A DNA stretch of 64,000 bases, from NCBI GenBank assembly GCA_951799445.1, contig OX637293.1, positions 23,250,001 through 23,314,000 of the forward strand. The letters are read 5' to 3'. Below the pieces are notes generated by a model. The model was not told the origin of the DNA, searched no databases, and was given only the letters and a program-made list of their open reading frames with translations. The translations under genes were made by a program, and so were the position numbers. The DNA is from Pseudisothecium myosuroides. Taxonomy: Eukaryota; Streptophyta; Bryopsida; Hypnales; Lembophyllaceae. Shown here in pieces: positions 35,868 to 47,900 of this stretch. Position 1 is the first letter of the stretch, and the number at the start of each line of letters is the position of its first letter.

Positions 35868-38264
35868 CTACCAAAACCAAGTAAACCAGAAAAATAATAA
35901 GGTTGTTTGATAGATGGAAGTGTCATAATTGATAAACTCAACATCCTCGGCATCATCAATGTTAAAGCCTAAGCTAAGCGCTTGCATCTTGAACCCTGCT
36001 AGTTTGATAATTTTGACTAAAATTGAAGCAATATCGGTTGCTTGAATGTTGGTTTGCTTCACTACCTAGAACACAATCACACCCCAAAATTCAAAATTGA
36101 TTCGCATATGATGAAAAATTTGGTGAGAAAAGAAAGATTGCATGCCTTGACGATAGCAGCACCCTCCTCAACGTGCACCTTGACTTGGCTCATATCCTCA
36201 ATTTCCTGAAGCACAAAAACTCTCAATTTTAGCCAATCAATTTCAAATTTTTGAGAGTGAGAAATACTTTTGAAAGTGTACATGCATGCTATCATTTTGA
36301 AACATTTGAAGTATTTTCATTTTGGTTGAGAAAGAAAATACACTACCTCAAGAGTCTTGGTGACTTTTGAGGCGGTGTTCTCATTCAATGATCTTTCTGT
36401 AGTGGTGTTTTTTGCTGATTGACTCTTTTGTTTAGGGTTTACTAGATGAACAAGTTATTTTCTAAACACTAAGGTATGATCAAAACAACTAAATGATACA
36501 GTTTTTACCACAATAACTACAAGTAAGTGTCTCATGCAATAGAATCCATTGGAAAGAAGCCCATTCGGTAAAATAAGAAGGTAGAAATTGCAATGGGTGG
36601 TCACGCTAGAGTACTACACGTAAAATTTCACATAATACTAAAATGCTATCTAAACTTCATTTTTAGTCTGTATATGACTTTGAACATCAAGAAATAAAGA
36701 AAACTGTGAAGATTTTGGCATCTGTACATGAATATGCACATAAAGATGTTGTACAAATGACTGAAAATTAGGTTCAAGGGGCACGGTTACATCTTAACCC
36801 TAAAGTGAATTTTGAAATAATAGTATGGTTACCTAGGAACTGGGAGGGTGTATTCCAAGTCGGAGAACCAATTGCCTATTCTTTGTTAGACTTCATGGGT
36901 GGAGAGAGGTTTTCTTAGGTGAAAGAATAGTTGGAACATTTGCGCATCCAAGGATCTTACCCACACACCTCTTTTGAGTACCAATAGTGATTTTTAGGAT
37001 TGTGTCTGCCACCATGCATTTAAATTTGTCTTCAAGTAAGGCATACACTATTTTTTGACATACAAGATACGAATCCAGCTTCTTGTAACTTTTGCGCAAT
37101 CCTATATTGGTTCAGTAGCTGCTGCTTCTTCAGATGATCCTCTTTTCTTTGTGCTTCCTCAAGTTTATCATTCTCATCATTCTCTTTCATCACATTCTGG
37201 TAATAACACCAAGATTTCAAGGGGTCACACATTGTCTTCTACTTCCGCATGACCCAATGCAGTAGGACAAGAGTAACACTATGTCTATTAAAAAACCTTA
37301 AGTGTAGTTTTCAAAACCTTGAGCATAATTTTGGGAGGAATTCTAACTATCATATCCAACTTTATAGTAGCAAGAACAATTGCTGCGGGTTTCAATACAA
37401 GGCTCCGAAATACCTATATAATAGCTAGTTTAGGGTCTTCATTGTCTAATTCTACATGCAACGAACTAACCTCTTTGAAGTTCATGAAGAGTCCATCACA
37501 TACATTTGCAATTGATTTCCCAAGCACTAAAAAAAAGTGGTCTTTTAAATTCACTTCTTTACCTTTAGAAGATACCTATCTATCAATTTTTAGGTGTTGA
37601 AATCCAAATAGTGTTGCAGCTCAGTGTCCATCTATAAAAGTAACAATAAAATAGTGACAATATAAATATGACAATAAAAATGAAGAATTAAAGAGGAATG
37701 AAATACTATCCAAATGGGTAGTAGACAGTGTATATTACATGAAAGTTAGGTATTATTCAATATCTACAAAGTAGGGATATCCTCAAATTGAAATGATCTG
37801 AATTTCAACACTAAACCAACATGATTTTTAATTTTGAAGAGTACCTGATATAATACCCATTGATTTCTTGCATGCAAAAAAGAGCTGGTCAAGGCTTATC
37901 ACTAAAATTCCATAAACATTTTTCTAAAGCGGGTGAGGGACAAAAATGCTCTTCCCCCGTGGCACGTGACAATTGCAAAAGTTGCCCAATTCACTTCCAA
38001 ATTCCTTTTCACTTCTGCAACCATTCCTTGGACAAAAGTCCGAAATACATCATGATTGGGTGTGTCACCAAGTTCATGCATTATTCTAAAGAGTTCAGTG
38101 ATGTAAATCTGTAAACTTGCATTTGGATGGCACTGCAGTTTGAAACCATTGTGGCTCACCCTACCTTCGAAGAACACATTGCACTCTTGAACAGACTCAT
38201 GACTCTCGTGCAAAGTCTTAGTTAAGTACTCCCTTCTATAGCAATGGAGGTGGGTGTTTCTCAA
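35868..38264 (-). pseudogene. Decayed minus-strand coding remnant, function unknown
   Basis: Several separated minus-strand segments look protein-coding but are broken: 37902-38264 (with HNGFKLQCHPNASLQ and a FRIMHELGD block), 37381-37560 (one internal stop), 36893-37232 (two frames needing a frameshift, with KRCVGKILGCANVPTI), 36356-36430, 36145-36210 (EIEDMSQVKVHVEEGA) and 35868-36070 (FNIDDAEDVEF). Some are bounded by plausible GT and AG sites. I do not recognise the family. The order on one strand suggests a single ancestral multi-exon gene or transposon, now disrupted. The CACTA MITE at 38287 lies just upstream. Confidence 0.4.
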
Positions 38265-38286
38265 AACGATACCTTCTTTTGGTAAT

Positions 38287-38562
38287 CACTACAAGAGAAA
38301 GGGGTGTTTTAAGTGAGTTTTTAAGTATAGTTCTAGACACCACTACAAGAGAGAGGGGTGTTTTAAGTGAGTTTTTAAGTATAGTCCTAAACACATGATT
38401 ATAAGTAGTGTCCTTTAAAGAGATTTTCAGCAAAATTTTACTTAAAACACATGTGTTTTAAGTAAAATTTTGCTGAAGATCTTCTTAAAGGTCATTACTT
38501 AAATTCATGTGTCTAGGACTATACTTAAAAGCTCACTTAAAAAACTCCTTTCTCTTATAGTG
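38287..38562. mobile_element. CACTA-type fold-back MITE, copy 2, with duplicated left end
   Basis: Starts CACTACAAGAGAAAGG and ends CTCTTATAGTG, flanked by AAT on both sides. It is the same palindromic family as 34019-34240, but the first 54 bases (38287-38340) are repeated in tandem at 38341, so it has two left termini and one right terminus. Confidence 0.8.
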
Positions 38563-41500
38563 AATCCAACCATATGTACAAATCATTCAAAAGTGTCATA
38601 CTCAATAGACATCTACTAATTTGCCCCAACATAATTTTTCATAATTTTTGTTTTTCAGATTTATTATTTCTGAAACTCGTTAAACCTAGGATCCTAAGAG
38701 CATTCAACAACTAAGTAGATTAGTAGGTTGCGTATACGTGTAAACATTAAGGAATGAACAAGAACTTTTAGGCATTGCCAATTTGAACTTTTTATTGTTG
38801 AGATAACTAATAAGCAAATAGCAATTGAATTTCAAGTGTAATTTGGAATAAATAACCAACAGTTTATTAAAGTAGCGTCTAAATAAAAATTCAAGTAGTA
38901 GTTTCAATAGTTTTCAAATCACTTTTGTTTCATATTATTTTTAATGCTTAAAACACGCAATTTGTAATTTTTACATTGGGCCAAGTGCATTGATTGTGCA
39001 TTAAAAAAATACATTTTTTTTATTTTTATAAATGTGGTACATCATTTCTGTAAGCAATTCAACTAAAAATTTTTCCACTAAAATTCTAGGATGTAAACAT
39101 TCCATTTCTACTGTAGATAGTGCACTACTATACTTGATGTCAACAAAAGTACACTTCAATTTTGTATAAATTTATACTTTCAAAATATGAAATTGTTTGA
39201 AAGTTCAATTATTAATGTACAAAATACATTTGGTATTCCTTGCTTACTTCTTTTTTTGAAATCATTCAAAAAATATTATCAAACATTTGTACTTAGTTTA
39301 AAAAATAGCACACTATTAATATATTATTATTGAATTATAAAATCAAAAATAGAATTCAACACACACCAATCTATCTTTCATTCATATTGATAAAATTAAA
39401 TTAAAAACATTCACTACCATAATTTTTTGTATGAAGTCTCTCACTACACTAATCCACTGTCTTTGGCGTCTCCGCAATTATTCTTAATCATTGAGTTCTT
39501 TTCTCTTCCCTTCTTCATTATCCACGTGTTGTGCATTAAAAATATTGCGTGACTTTTAGGTGGAATTTGCAGTTCAATATCATCTAAGACCCTACTAACT
39601 ACAACTTCAATTTTTGAAGAAGGTATTAGATTCATGTGCAATGTTTCTTTTAAGATCAAAGTCAGTTGTTCAAATTCGTATGTCTATTCAATTCTACTAC
39701 AATAATATTTATTACCTTATCAATAATAAAATAATTCATTTGATTCTTCTATCATTCTTTAATCCTAAAAAATCCATACAAAAAACATGTAATTAAACTG
39801 TATTTCACTTGCCAATATTGTTGGTGTTGTAACTTTCGAGGTTGTTTCTATTAATGTCGGAGGTAGATCCCCTACTAATGATTGTTAAAAATCATTCACC
39901 ATTTGTGTATCCACTTCTTACACCGTGTAAATTGGAGTTCTTATTATTAATATATATTTTTTTATTTCCATCACTACTTTCTCTGTTGAAGAAAAGAATC
40001 TTGCTAATACTTGAAGTTTACATATTGTTTCTTACATTTTTTTGTGAGTATCTTCTCATGCTCGATTCTTTATAATATAATACAATTCAAGTGTATATTT
40101 TATATTTGTATTTGCCACATCATCTTTATGTGCAACTGCCCTCTCTCAAATGTTCCATGCTTTCAAGATCCATCTATCTTCTGCATTTTATGTGTCAAAG
40201 ATACAATACTTTCAGCGATACTACGTGGCACTGAACTTATAGTCTCCAATTCTACTGAAGGCTTCTAGATTATCTCTATCTTCTTCATATAATTTCCTTC
40301 TTCTCATACGGCTCCTCTGTCTACTGAATCATTGTCTTTTTCTAGTGAAACATAATTTTTTCAGTAGAATTGGAAAACGATTTAGTAGATACTAATGAAT
40401 CGTTCTCAAAATTAGACATTTTTTTAAAATCGTTCTCTTCTACTTTTCTATCTAGATAATCTCAATCATTATTTGAACTGTCTACATATTTCTCTCTGAT
40501 TTCATGCCCCTCTTTCATTCATGTATTTATTAAGTGCAAATCTTCACCGTCTTTCACATCATCTTTTTCATCCTCAAATTTTTTCTCTTCTTTTTCTTCT
40601 TTTGTTTTAATTTGTACTACATGAATTGATGAAGATTCCGTACAAAATATACTAAAGGACTATAATGCTCTTGCTTCTGAATTCTCAGTTACTAATATTG
40701 CATCTTTTCTTGCTTAGATTTGTATATGGTATACTTTGTATAGAGTGTTGTATAAAAAAACAAGTTTGATCTATAGAACCATTCAATACAACCATTTGAC
40801 TATTCACAAAAAAAACTCCAATACACTTGATACTGTTATTGTAATGCTAACTACTATCAATCCCTTTTTTTTCCAGTAAATATGTAGCAACCAACTTTTG
40901 GAACTCCGTTGAAATTCTCTTCATTCAATCTACAATACTGTAGCTTTCATTTTTTCAAACTTTGCTGTCTATTTGGCTTTGCAGGTGTAAATAGAGTAGA
41001 CAATTAGTCCATTTCCCATTGTACAATAACAAATAGCTAAAAATCTTGGATGGAAACTTAAACAACATCAAATAGATATGAATGGACTAATAGGCTAAGA
41101 TACGAAGCCGGTCAAGTAGATAGACGCACACTTCGAGTGAAGAATTGCCTCCTTCGACCTTTCCTTTTGGGAGTATAAGGGTGATTGCAAGAAACACTTG
41201 TACTATTTGTTGCGTTTTGCATTTTTGGACTTTTTGTACTATGAGTCACCTTCAGTACTATTGAAGGCATGGAATATAAAATTTGAATGGTCAATTGGAT
41301 TTCAAATTTACTATTTTGACAACATGTGATGTTCATCATTAGATGACAAAAATGGATGGAAAAAACTTTATTTGCCATTAAAAAACAATTTACATTGGCA
41401 AATAGAAGGTATTACAAGCCCCAGCAGTACTATTGAGTCTTTCTATGTACCCTGAAGTACTATTTTGAGCCACATGCTACAATTTACCTTAGAAAATGAG

Positions 41501-42204
41501 ACTTTTATGTTTCTATTTTTGAAAATTAGCAAATGAGTTTGAAAATTTTATTTTAAAAATGGCCATTGTTGCCGACTAAGAACAAAGTAGGAATATCAAA
41601 GTTAGAACTAAAAAACCATTTTTAATTCAACATAAATTCAACCTGAATATATCACACTTTAGGCCAATATAAAACACAATTGGAAAATGTTTTTGGAAAT
41701 CCCTCTCCTAAGAAGGTGTATTTCTATTAGAAGAGCTAGCCTACCAAATTTGATGATGTAACTCCTCAAAAAAGGTACTCAATAGTACTAAAACCCACCA
41801 AAACTGCATATGTGACACGGGGGAGTCACTAGCTTAGAGGTTTAGTATGCACGTGAGATCGGGGGATATTTTATGGGGGGCTATTTTTCTAATATTTCAT
41901 AATTTAATATACCCTATTGTTAAAAATAATTCTAAATTGGCATTTATTATAGCACCCTATATTTAAAGGGTGGTGGCTGCAATGGGATTGTAATGACATG
42001 TTCTCCAACCTAAATATCCAAAAATAAAAAAACTATCCCACTTTATGATCAAATTTTAATAGCACCAAAGTAGTCACTAAATAGGCCAACGTTGCTAGCA
42101 TGCGAGCGGGGAGTACAGAATGAAGAGCGGGGAGCGTACATGTTGAACGAAAAACAAAAAACCAAATGATATATTTTTTTTTTGGGGTAGAATTTTGTGG
42201 AAAG
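38563..42204. other. AT-rich gene-poor region
   Basis: Apart from the coding remnant at 39.4-40.7 kb I see nothing that looks like an intact gene. The frame at 41112-41378 (minus) has no recognisable domain. Confidence 0.4.
39444..40700 (-). pseudogene. Degenerate charged-protein coding remnant
   Basis: The minus strand holds open stretches of coding-like, highly charged sequence interrupted by stops. One is 40519-40641, encoding an acidic/basic run with KEEKEEKKFEDEKDD; another is 39444-39659 with a VVSRVLDDIELQIPP block. They may belong to the same decayed gene as 35868-38264. No family is recognised, and compositional bias from TC-rich DNA could mimic coding sequence. Confidence 0.25.
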
Positions 42205-42625
42205 TTGGATGAATGTTCACAAGAATTTGGATGAGGGTCAGTGGAAATTGATTTTGTGTTCACTAGAAATTCATAATGAAGGGTTTAAAAAAAGTGGATG
42301 GAAGTAGATGAAAAATTGTAGATGAAAGTAGATGAACACTGTGGATGAACATGGAGTAAGAATGTGGATGAAAGTAGATGAAAATTGTGGATGAACATGG
42401 ATGAATAATGTGGATGACAGTAGATGAAAAGTGGGGCTGAAAATACATTGAAAATGTGAATGAAAGTAGATGAAGAATGGGGATGGAAGTACACCAAAAA
42501 TGTTGATGAAAGTTGCTGAAGAATGGTGCTGAAAGTAGATGATGAATGTGGATGACAAAAAATGGAAAGTCGAGATAAAACTACAAATAAAACTGTTTTG
42601 AATGTAGATGAGGGATGTGGATAAA
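42205..42625. repeat. Minisatellite with GTGGATGAAAGTAGATGAA unit
   Basis: From about 42290 to 42625 the + strand repeats variants of GTGGATGAAAGTAGATGAA(A/T) with units of about 20-24 bp; weaker units (TTGGATGA...) extend left to about 42205. Several minus-strand open frames rich in His, Ser and Phe run through it; they exist only because the unit lacks stops in that sense. Confidence 0.8.
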
Positions 42626-42655
42626 GGAAACTTCAGGAATGTATAAAAGCTTCTT

Positions 42656-43340
42656 AACCCCTGAGCGCCCCCAGTTTTACTGCCGAAATGAGCCCACGAG
42701 GAAGGTACTACTGAACAATTTGGCCGTGCGACTTCAAAATTTGCATTGGGCTAGCTTGGCCATTGAAATTTGGAGAGGACTAAGGGCTGAAGGTTGTAGG
42801 AAATTTTCAGAACTTTCTATCGTGTTCATTTGCAGATTATAGTGGTCAAAGTCAGATTGACTTGTAGTGGCAGGGCAAGATTTTCCACGGTCTGGCACTT
42901 TGGAAGCCCAAATTTGGCATGGCGAGGTGGGGTATACCGCTGAATTTTTGGTAGGGGCTACGGTGTGAAGTTACCTGGCAAACTGCCAATTTGCACTATC
43001 ATCTGAAATTCGGGGACCACTTTTTCAGAGCCATGAATGCAATGGTGCAAGACCGCACAATGGAATTCTGACCGAGATGAGCGTACGGTTTTTACTTACA
43101 CGGTGGCAGAGCGCTCGGAGGTACAGGCGTACCTACTGCCAAGTCAGGAATCCCGCCATGTCTCTGCAACTGCTACTTTCAACTGAACTTTTGGGGCTAC
43201 TTGGATTCACATCTACGCTCCGTGGCTGCAAGACACGGTAAGTCTGCCGAAACGGGATACCACTAAGGTTGGAGGTTCTAATAGCGAGCATCTACGGGCT
43301 GGTCCGCCTTTTTCATGTGGTTTCTTGGATGGGATTATTT
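42656..43340. other. GC-richer block beginning with a lone piggyBac-like terminus
   Basis: TTAACCCCTGAGCGCCC at 42655-42671 resembles the left end of the 16097 element, but I found no matching right end. The following 650 bp is clearly GC-richer than its surroundings and has no long open frame. It may be the truncated end of a larger TTAA-type transposon. Confidence 0.35.
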
Positions 43341-44205
43341 TTTGCTCATTTTTCAGACAAAGAAAAATAGATTCTAATTGTAACACAAGTCGTTTTTTAT
43401 TTTTTGAAGCATTTTTGAATTACTTATGAATTTTCAAACAAGATGTGTCATAGGTCCCTATTTATGACCCTAGATCTTCCATAAATCGTTTACTTGCAAC
43501 TTTTAGAGGAAAATGGGGAAAGCAAGACAACAATTGGTTCTTGTAATAAATAATAGTTTCTTTTTTTGATCCATTCAATGACTACAGAAGGTCCATTTGA
43601 AGACCACCTTATGTCCATTCCAAGCGAGTGTATATGGCGGTTCTAAATGACCCTCCACAATTCAAGCCTCCTACCTTATTAGAAATTAAAAGATTATCCT
43701 ACATTCGCTTTACATTCAAAGACATTTTTAGTGGATTTAGAAAAAGGATTATTTTTTATTAGAAAAAAGATTAGAAAAATCTTTTGTACTAGTTATTGTA
43801 GAGAGTCACCTTTGCTTGCCCTATATATTATGGGTTTAAATTTTGTATAATCTACTCCTATAAATCATTCTTCTAAATGCTAAAAAATTAATATAACTAT
43901 TCTAAATAGATTAGTCTTTTGTTTTTCATTTTTCTAGGTACATAATCAATTATACATAATTTTATATTATATTTATATTTATTTTCATTTTAAATATTTT
44001 TCATTTTAAAATTAGCAAAAAATTCCAAGGAACACAAATTTTTTTTTTATTATAGAAGTTTTTTGTAAATTATAAATCTTTATTTGTAATAATAAACATT
44101 TGATGAAGTGGGAGATTTTTGAACTTGTGCATTTTTAAAACCTCCTAATCCAACGATTGGAGGCACAATAATCACACATGTATTGAGGTTTTGTAGATTA
44201 GGTGC

Positions 44206-44385
44206 AAACTCTTCAAAATTTGGTGCTTGACTCTTTAAGTTTGGGTACCCGACTCTTCAAGTTTGGGTACGCGACTCTTCAAGTTTGGGTCCAAACTTGC
44301 AAAGGTTTGGGTGCCAAACTCTTCATGTTTGGATCCAAACTCCTCAAGTTTGGGTGCCAAACTTGCAAAGTTTGGGTCCAAGCTA
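44206..44385. repeat. Minisatellite with CTCTTCAAGTTTGGGT unit
   Basis: Seven or so units of about 22-26 bp built on ACTCTTCAAGTTTGGGTNCC repeat here, with a variant unit CAAACTTGCAAAGTTTGGGT. The + strand open frame at 44202-44393 is a by-product of the repeat. Confidence 0.8.
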
Positions 44386-44906
44386 TTCTTTAATTTTAGG
44401 TGAACTTAAATTAAATTTTTCTTAATTTATCTTGAAATTCACTTGCTTTCAATCCAAGATTTCTTTTTTTTTCATTCTTTTTTCTTTTAAAATGCAACTA
44501 AATGAAATATAAAAAATACATTCTATGCCTTTTTCGAAGCTCACACTTCATGGTCGCCCGCACTCACAATGATCATTGATGTGGAAGTACGCTCCCAATT
44601 CCCCTAGAAAATGGCATTCGAGTTGAAGCAAAAGTCTGTAGCACATCCACGACCATAAACCCCTAAAAAGATAGACTACTCTCCAATATCGAGCACCACT
44701 CTGTCTCTCTTGTACCAAATCCATGACAGAAATGTACTCAGAAACATAAACGCAGGACAGGTTTATGGGTTTAGGATTTTATGTGTCATAGTCTAGTAGG
44801 AGAGAACAAATTGTAATGCAAGTAGTGGCCCTTTTAGTCTCACTATTTTTTCATTGATTCGAAATTGATTGCACATGAAGGGCTCCTATATAATTTGCCT
44901 TGAACC

Positions 44907-47900
44907 CTAATGTTCACCCAAGTGGTTTAAGATCCCGCTAAGAAGGACTTCCTTGACTTCATGGAAGCTAAAAGTCGGCGCATGAATAAAGCCATCTGAT
45001 GTGGTCTGGAGGTTGCAAATGACCGTAAAAATGTAGTAGAGATGCTTACAATTTGTCCACGTTCCACGCCTACCCAAACACTTCAGCTTCATTTCTTTGA
45101 AGTTTGGACAAGTGCAATCAGGAAAAGACGATATTGTGAGCAAATAGTGTTCACTTCGAGGCTCTACTCCAGAGTTCAAAGAAACTATGCAACCAAATCC
45201 AGGATGTGGAACCATAGTCACCCTCTGAATGTGTGCACTCAATGTGAGAGCCGAAGCACAATTGTTTTGGTGCTTCACTGTTGGAGCTTTTGGGTTTCGA
45301 CGAACAACCTTTCCCGCTCGAAATTTTGGATACTCGTTTGGTAAACATGGAACTGGGTAGGCACGCACCAGTTCCAAGCTTGCTTCTCCACCAAAAAGTC
45401 TCCGGGGCGAAATTACTTGACGTTGTGGTAGTTGAAAATCTCTCGATTCCAAAGACAGGATTTCGGCCACCGACAACTTTGTGCCCATTTTCACAGGCCA
45501 AATGGCTGGAATTGGTGGTACAAATAAGACCCACTTCCGCCGTGTTTCCTTCACACAACGCTCAATGTCATCGTTGCAGAAGAAAAACTGCATACGTTCA
45601 TTACAATTTTTTCTGTAATTGACCATCATACCTGTATATGTTGGCGCCGCTATCGCAATACTGTTCTGGACAATTTGAGTGGTGCACTTCTTCTTTGTGA
45701 TAGCTTGGAGTGCAAAGCACGCCTTTGCTGATGTCTTTGGTAATCGTGTAATATGCCATTGTCCCTCGTCACACATGCTTTCTTGAACTGCTGACACATG
45801 AGTTGAGTTGGGGATACTAGTGTGTCCTAAATTGTCCTCATTGGGCAATGTCTCTTCAATTTCAACAGAATTGCTTGGACAAGCCTCTTCTAGAATGGGG
45901 TTCAAAACGAGTGTACTTCTTGTGCCCTTCCTAGATCTAGTTTGGATACGGGGATGGGAGAAGTTCACCTTATCTGGTCTGTGTGAATCATACTCACACC
46001 CAAGTGGCATCTCAGCCTTCCTCTTTTGCAACCCAAAAACTTCTTCTCCTTCAAGATGGGGCTCCCTATTGAAGAATTCTTCAACGCCTGGAATGCTAGA
46101 TATAGCTTCCGTGAGCACCTTTGGATTTCCAGTTCGCTCAGCCGACCTTTGGGCAACTCGGAGCAAGAGCTCTTCCTTCCCCGGTCTGGTCCCAACTTGG
46201 TTTCCTTTCAAGTATTGATAATACCTAACCATCTGCATGAAAGCTCTGATAAAGTCGTCTACTGTGGCAATGTATAAATCATTTCCACGATTTCTAGATT
46301 GTTGCAACCATTTGTTGTGTACCATCTCAGCGAGGTTGCACGACGGCATTTCAGCTAGCTCTGATTCAGTGAGATCCTAAAACCAAGGAGATAAACAACA
46401 AACATTAGTGCAAAGTGGCCACAAATCTATGATAGCGGGATCTAGGGCCACCAGACCCTATACTACACTTCTACTTCCTTAGTTCATTTGAAGGCTATGT
46501 TGATTTTCCTAATAATATAAAAGAGGCCATGACCTACAACGCTTGAAGACAGTCTCGGCGCCGAGACTGTCTTGTAAAGTCCCATTGTCATGCACCGCAT
46601 ACACGAAAGATGTCCATTTTAGGCCTATGCCTATTCATGGAAAATGAACAAGAAGGCCATGAGTAAAGACTTGAAAGGACTCCTCTCGGTCCCGAGAGGA
46701 GTCCTCTGGCTTCCATCGCCATGCAAAATGGTGGCCTGACCTATCCTAGGTAGGTTTAGCATTATTCCACATGATGAGTACAAGTTCCATTCCAGGGTTA
46801 ACATGGGTCCCTTTTGAGCTTGGATATGCCATTGGTAGACCCTCTTTGAAGAGAAGTATTCTATGAAAGCGTGAGGTTTGCCAAAAAACGAAAATACGAA
46901 AAAGTAGGAGTTTCTAAAAGAACAGTTGTGGGCAACATGAACGGAGTTCTGAACTAGATGTGATGAGGGTAAAAATGAACCGAAGACTTACTAGTTGCAT
47001 GAAACCGCCCCACTGACGATACCGAAAATGCCAAAATGACAGCCACAGCTCAAGCCGGTGCAGTCCTTCTTCCGTAGTAGCACCTGATGACAACCACCAA
47101 GCCTTGATGGCAAGGTATCGCGTTTCCGACTCGTCCGGGGAAATTGCATTCTTATATTGCTTGCAGAGCAGACGATGTTGATCTTGCAAATCTGCTCGAA
47201 TGTCAGCCTTTGTATGCTTCTCCATAGATTGAGTCCAATGGAAAAGGCAAGTCCTTTCACGGTTTTCCATTGGTTTTCCCATGTCCCCCGATCCATAGAC
47301 TATCCTTACCGCATTCCAATTTGCTTGGGCACTGTCTGCCATGAATCCTTTGAACTGAGTCTCAGGGACACCACTTCTTTCCAAGACTGAGTTTAAGTTC
47401 TTCCAAAAAAGGACTTGAGCGGCGCAATCTTCAGATTGCATGTCGCAGCATGCAATGGTCATAACACGGCAGTATAGAGAGTCATAGACGTGGCAAGCCA
47501 TAGTTGTCCATTCTCTCACTCGTTTGACATGATCAAACATTATCCAAGCATCTTGGAGATCGCCTCCACATTGCATGCGCTTCACCAAGTCTACTCCACT
47601 TCCAGGTCCCACTTCAGACATTTTAAAGACAAACACTTTATCTACATCTGTTCCTTGGCCTGGGAATTTGCTTTCTTGAACAAAGGCCCATATACTAGAG
47701 CCCCTTAATTTTGTTATGCTGTCTATCACGCCAAATCGCCTCAAGTACTTAAAAGACGTTACCTCATTCCGTATACTTGGGGAGCTGTAGTACTTGCATT
47801 TGTCCAACACGGGAACGAGCTCGTCCAAGGCTAGTATCTTTGGGGGAGCGTCATTTGAACGCAACAGTAGGTCACCCAGCAATTCCTTAGTTGCCTCCAA

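Noticed and set aside
42263..42558. Several His/Ser/Phe-rich minus-strand open frames
   Set aside because: They are produced by the GTGGATGAAAGTAGATGAA minisatellite and exist in more than one frame, as expected for a repeat without stops.
45042..46277. Plus-strand open frames
   Set aside because: They are antisense shadows of the long transposase exon and lack protein-like features.
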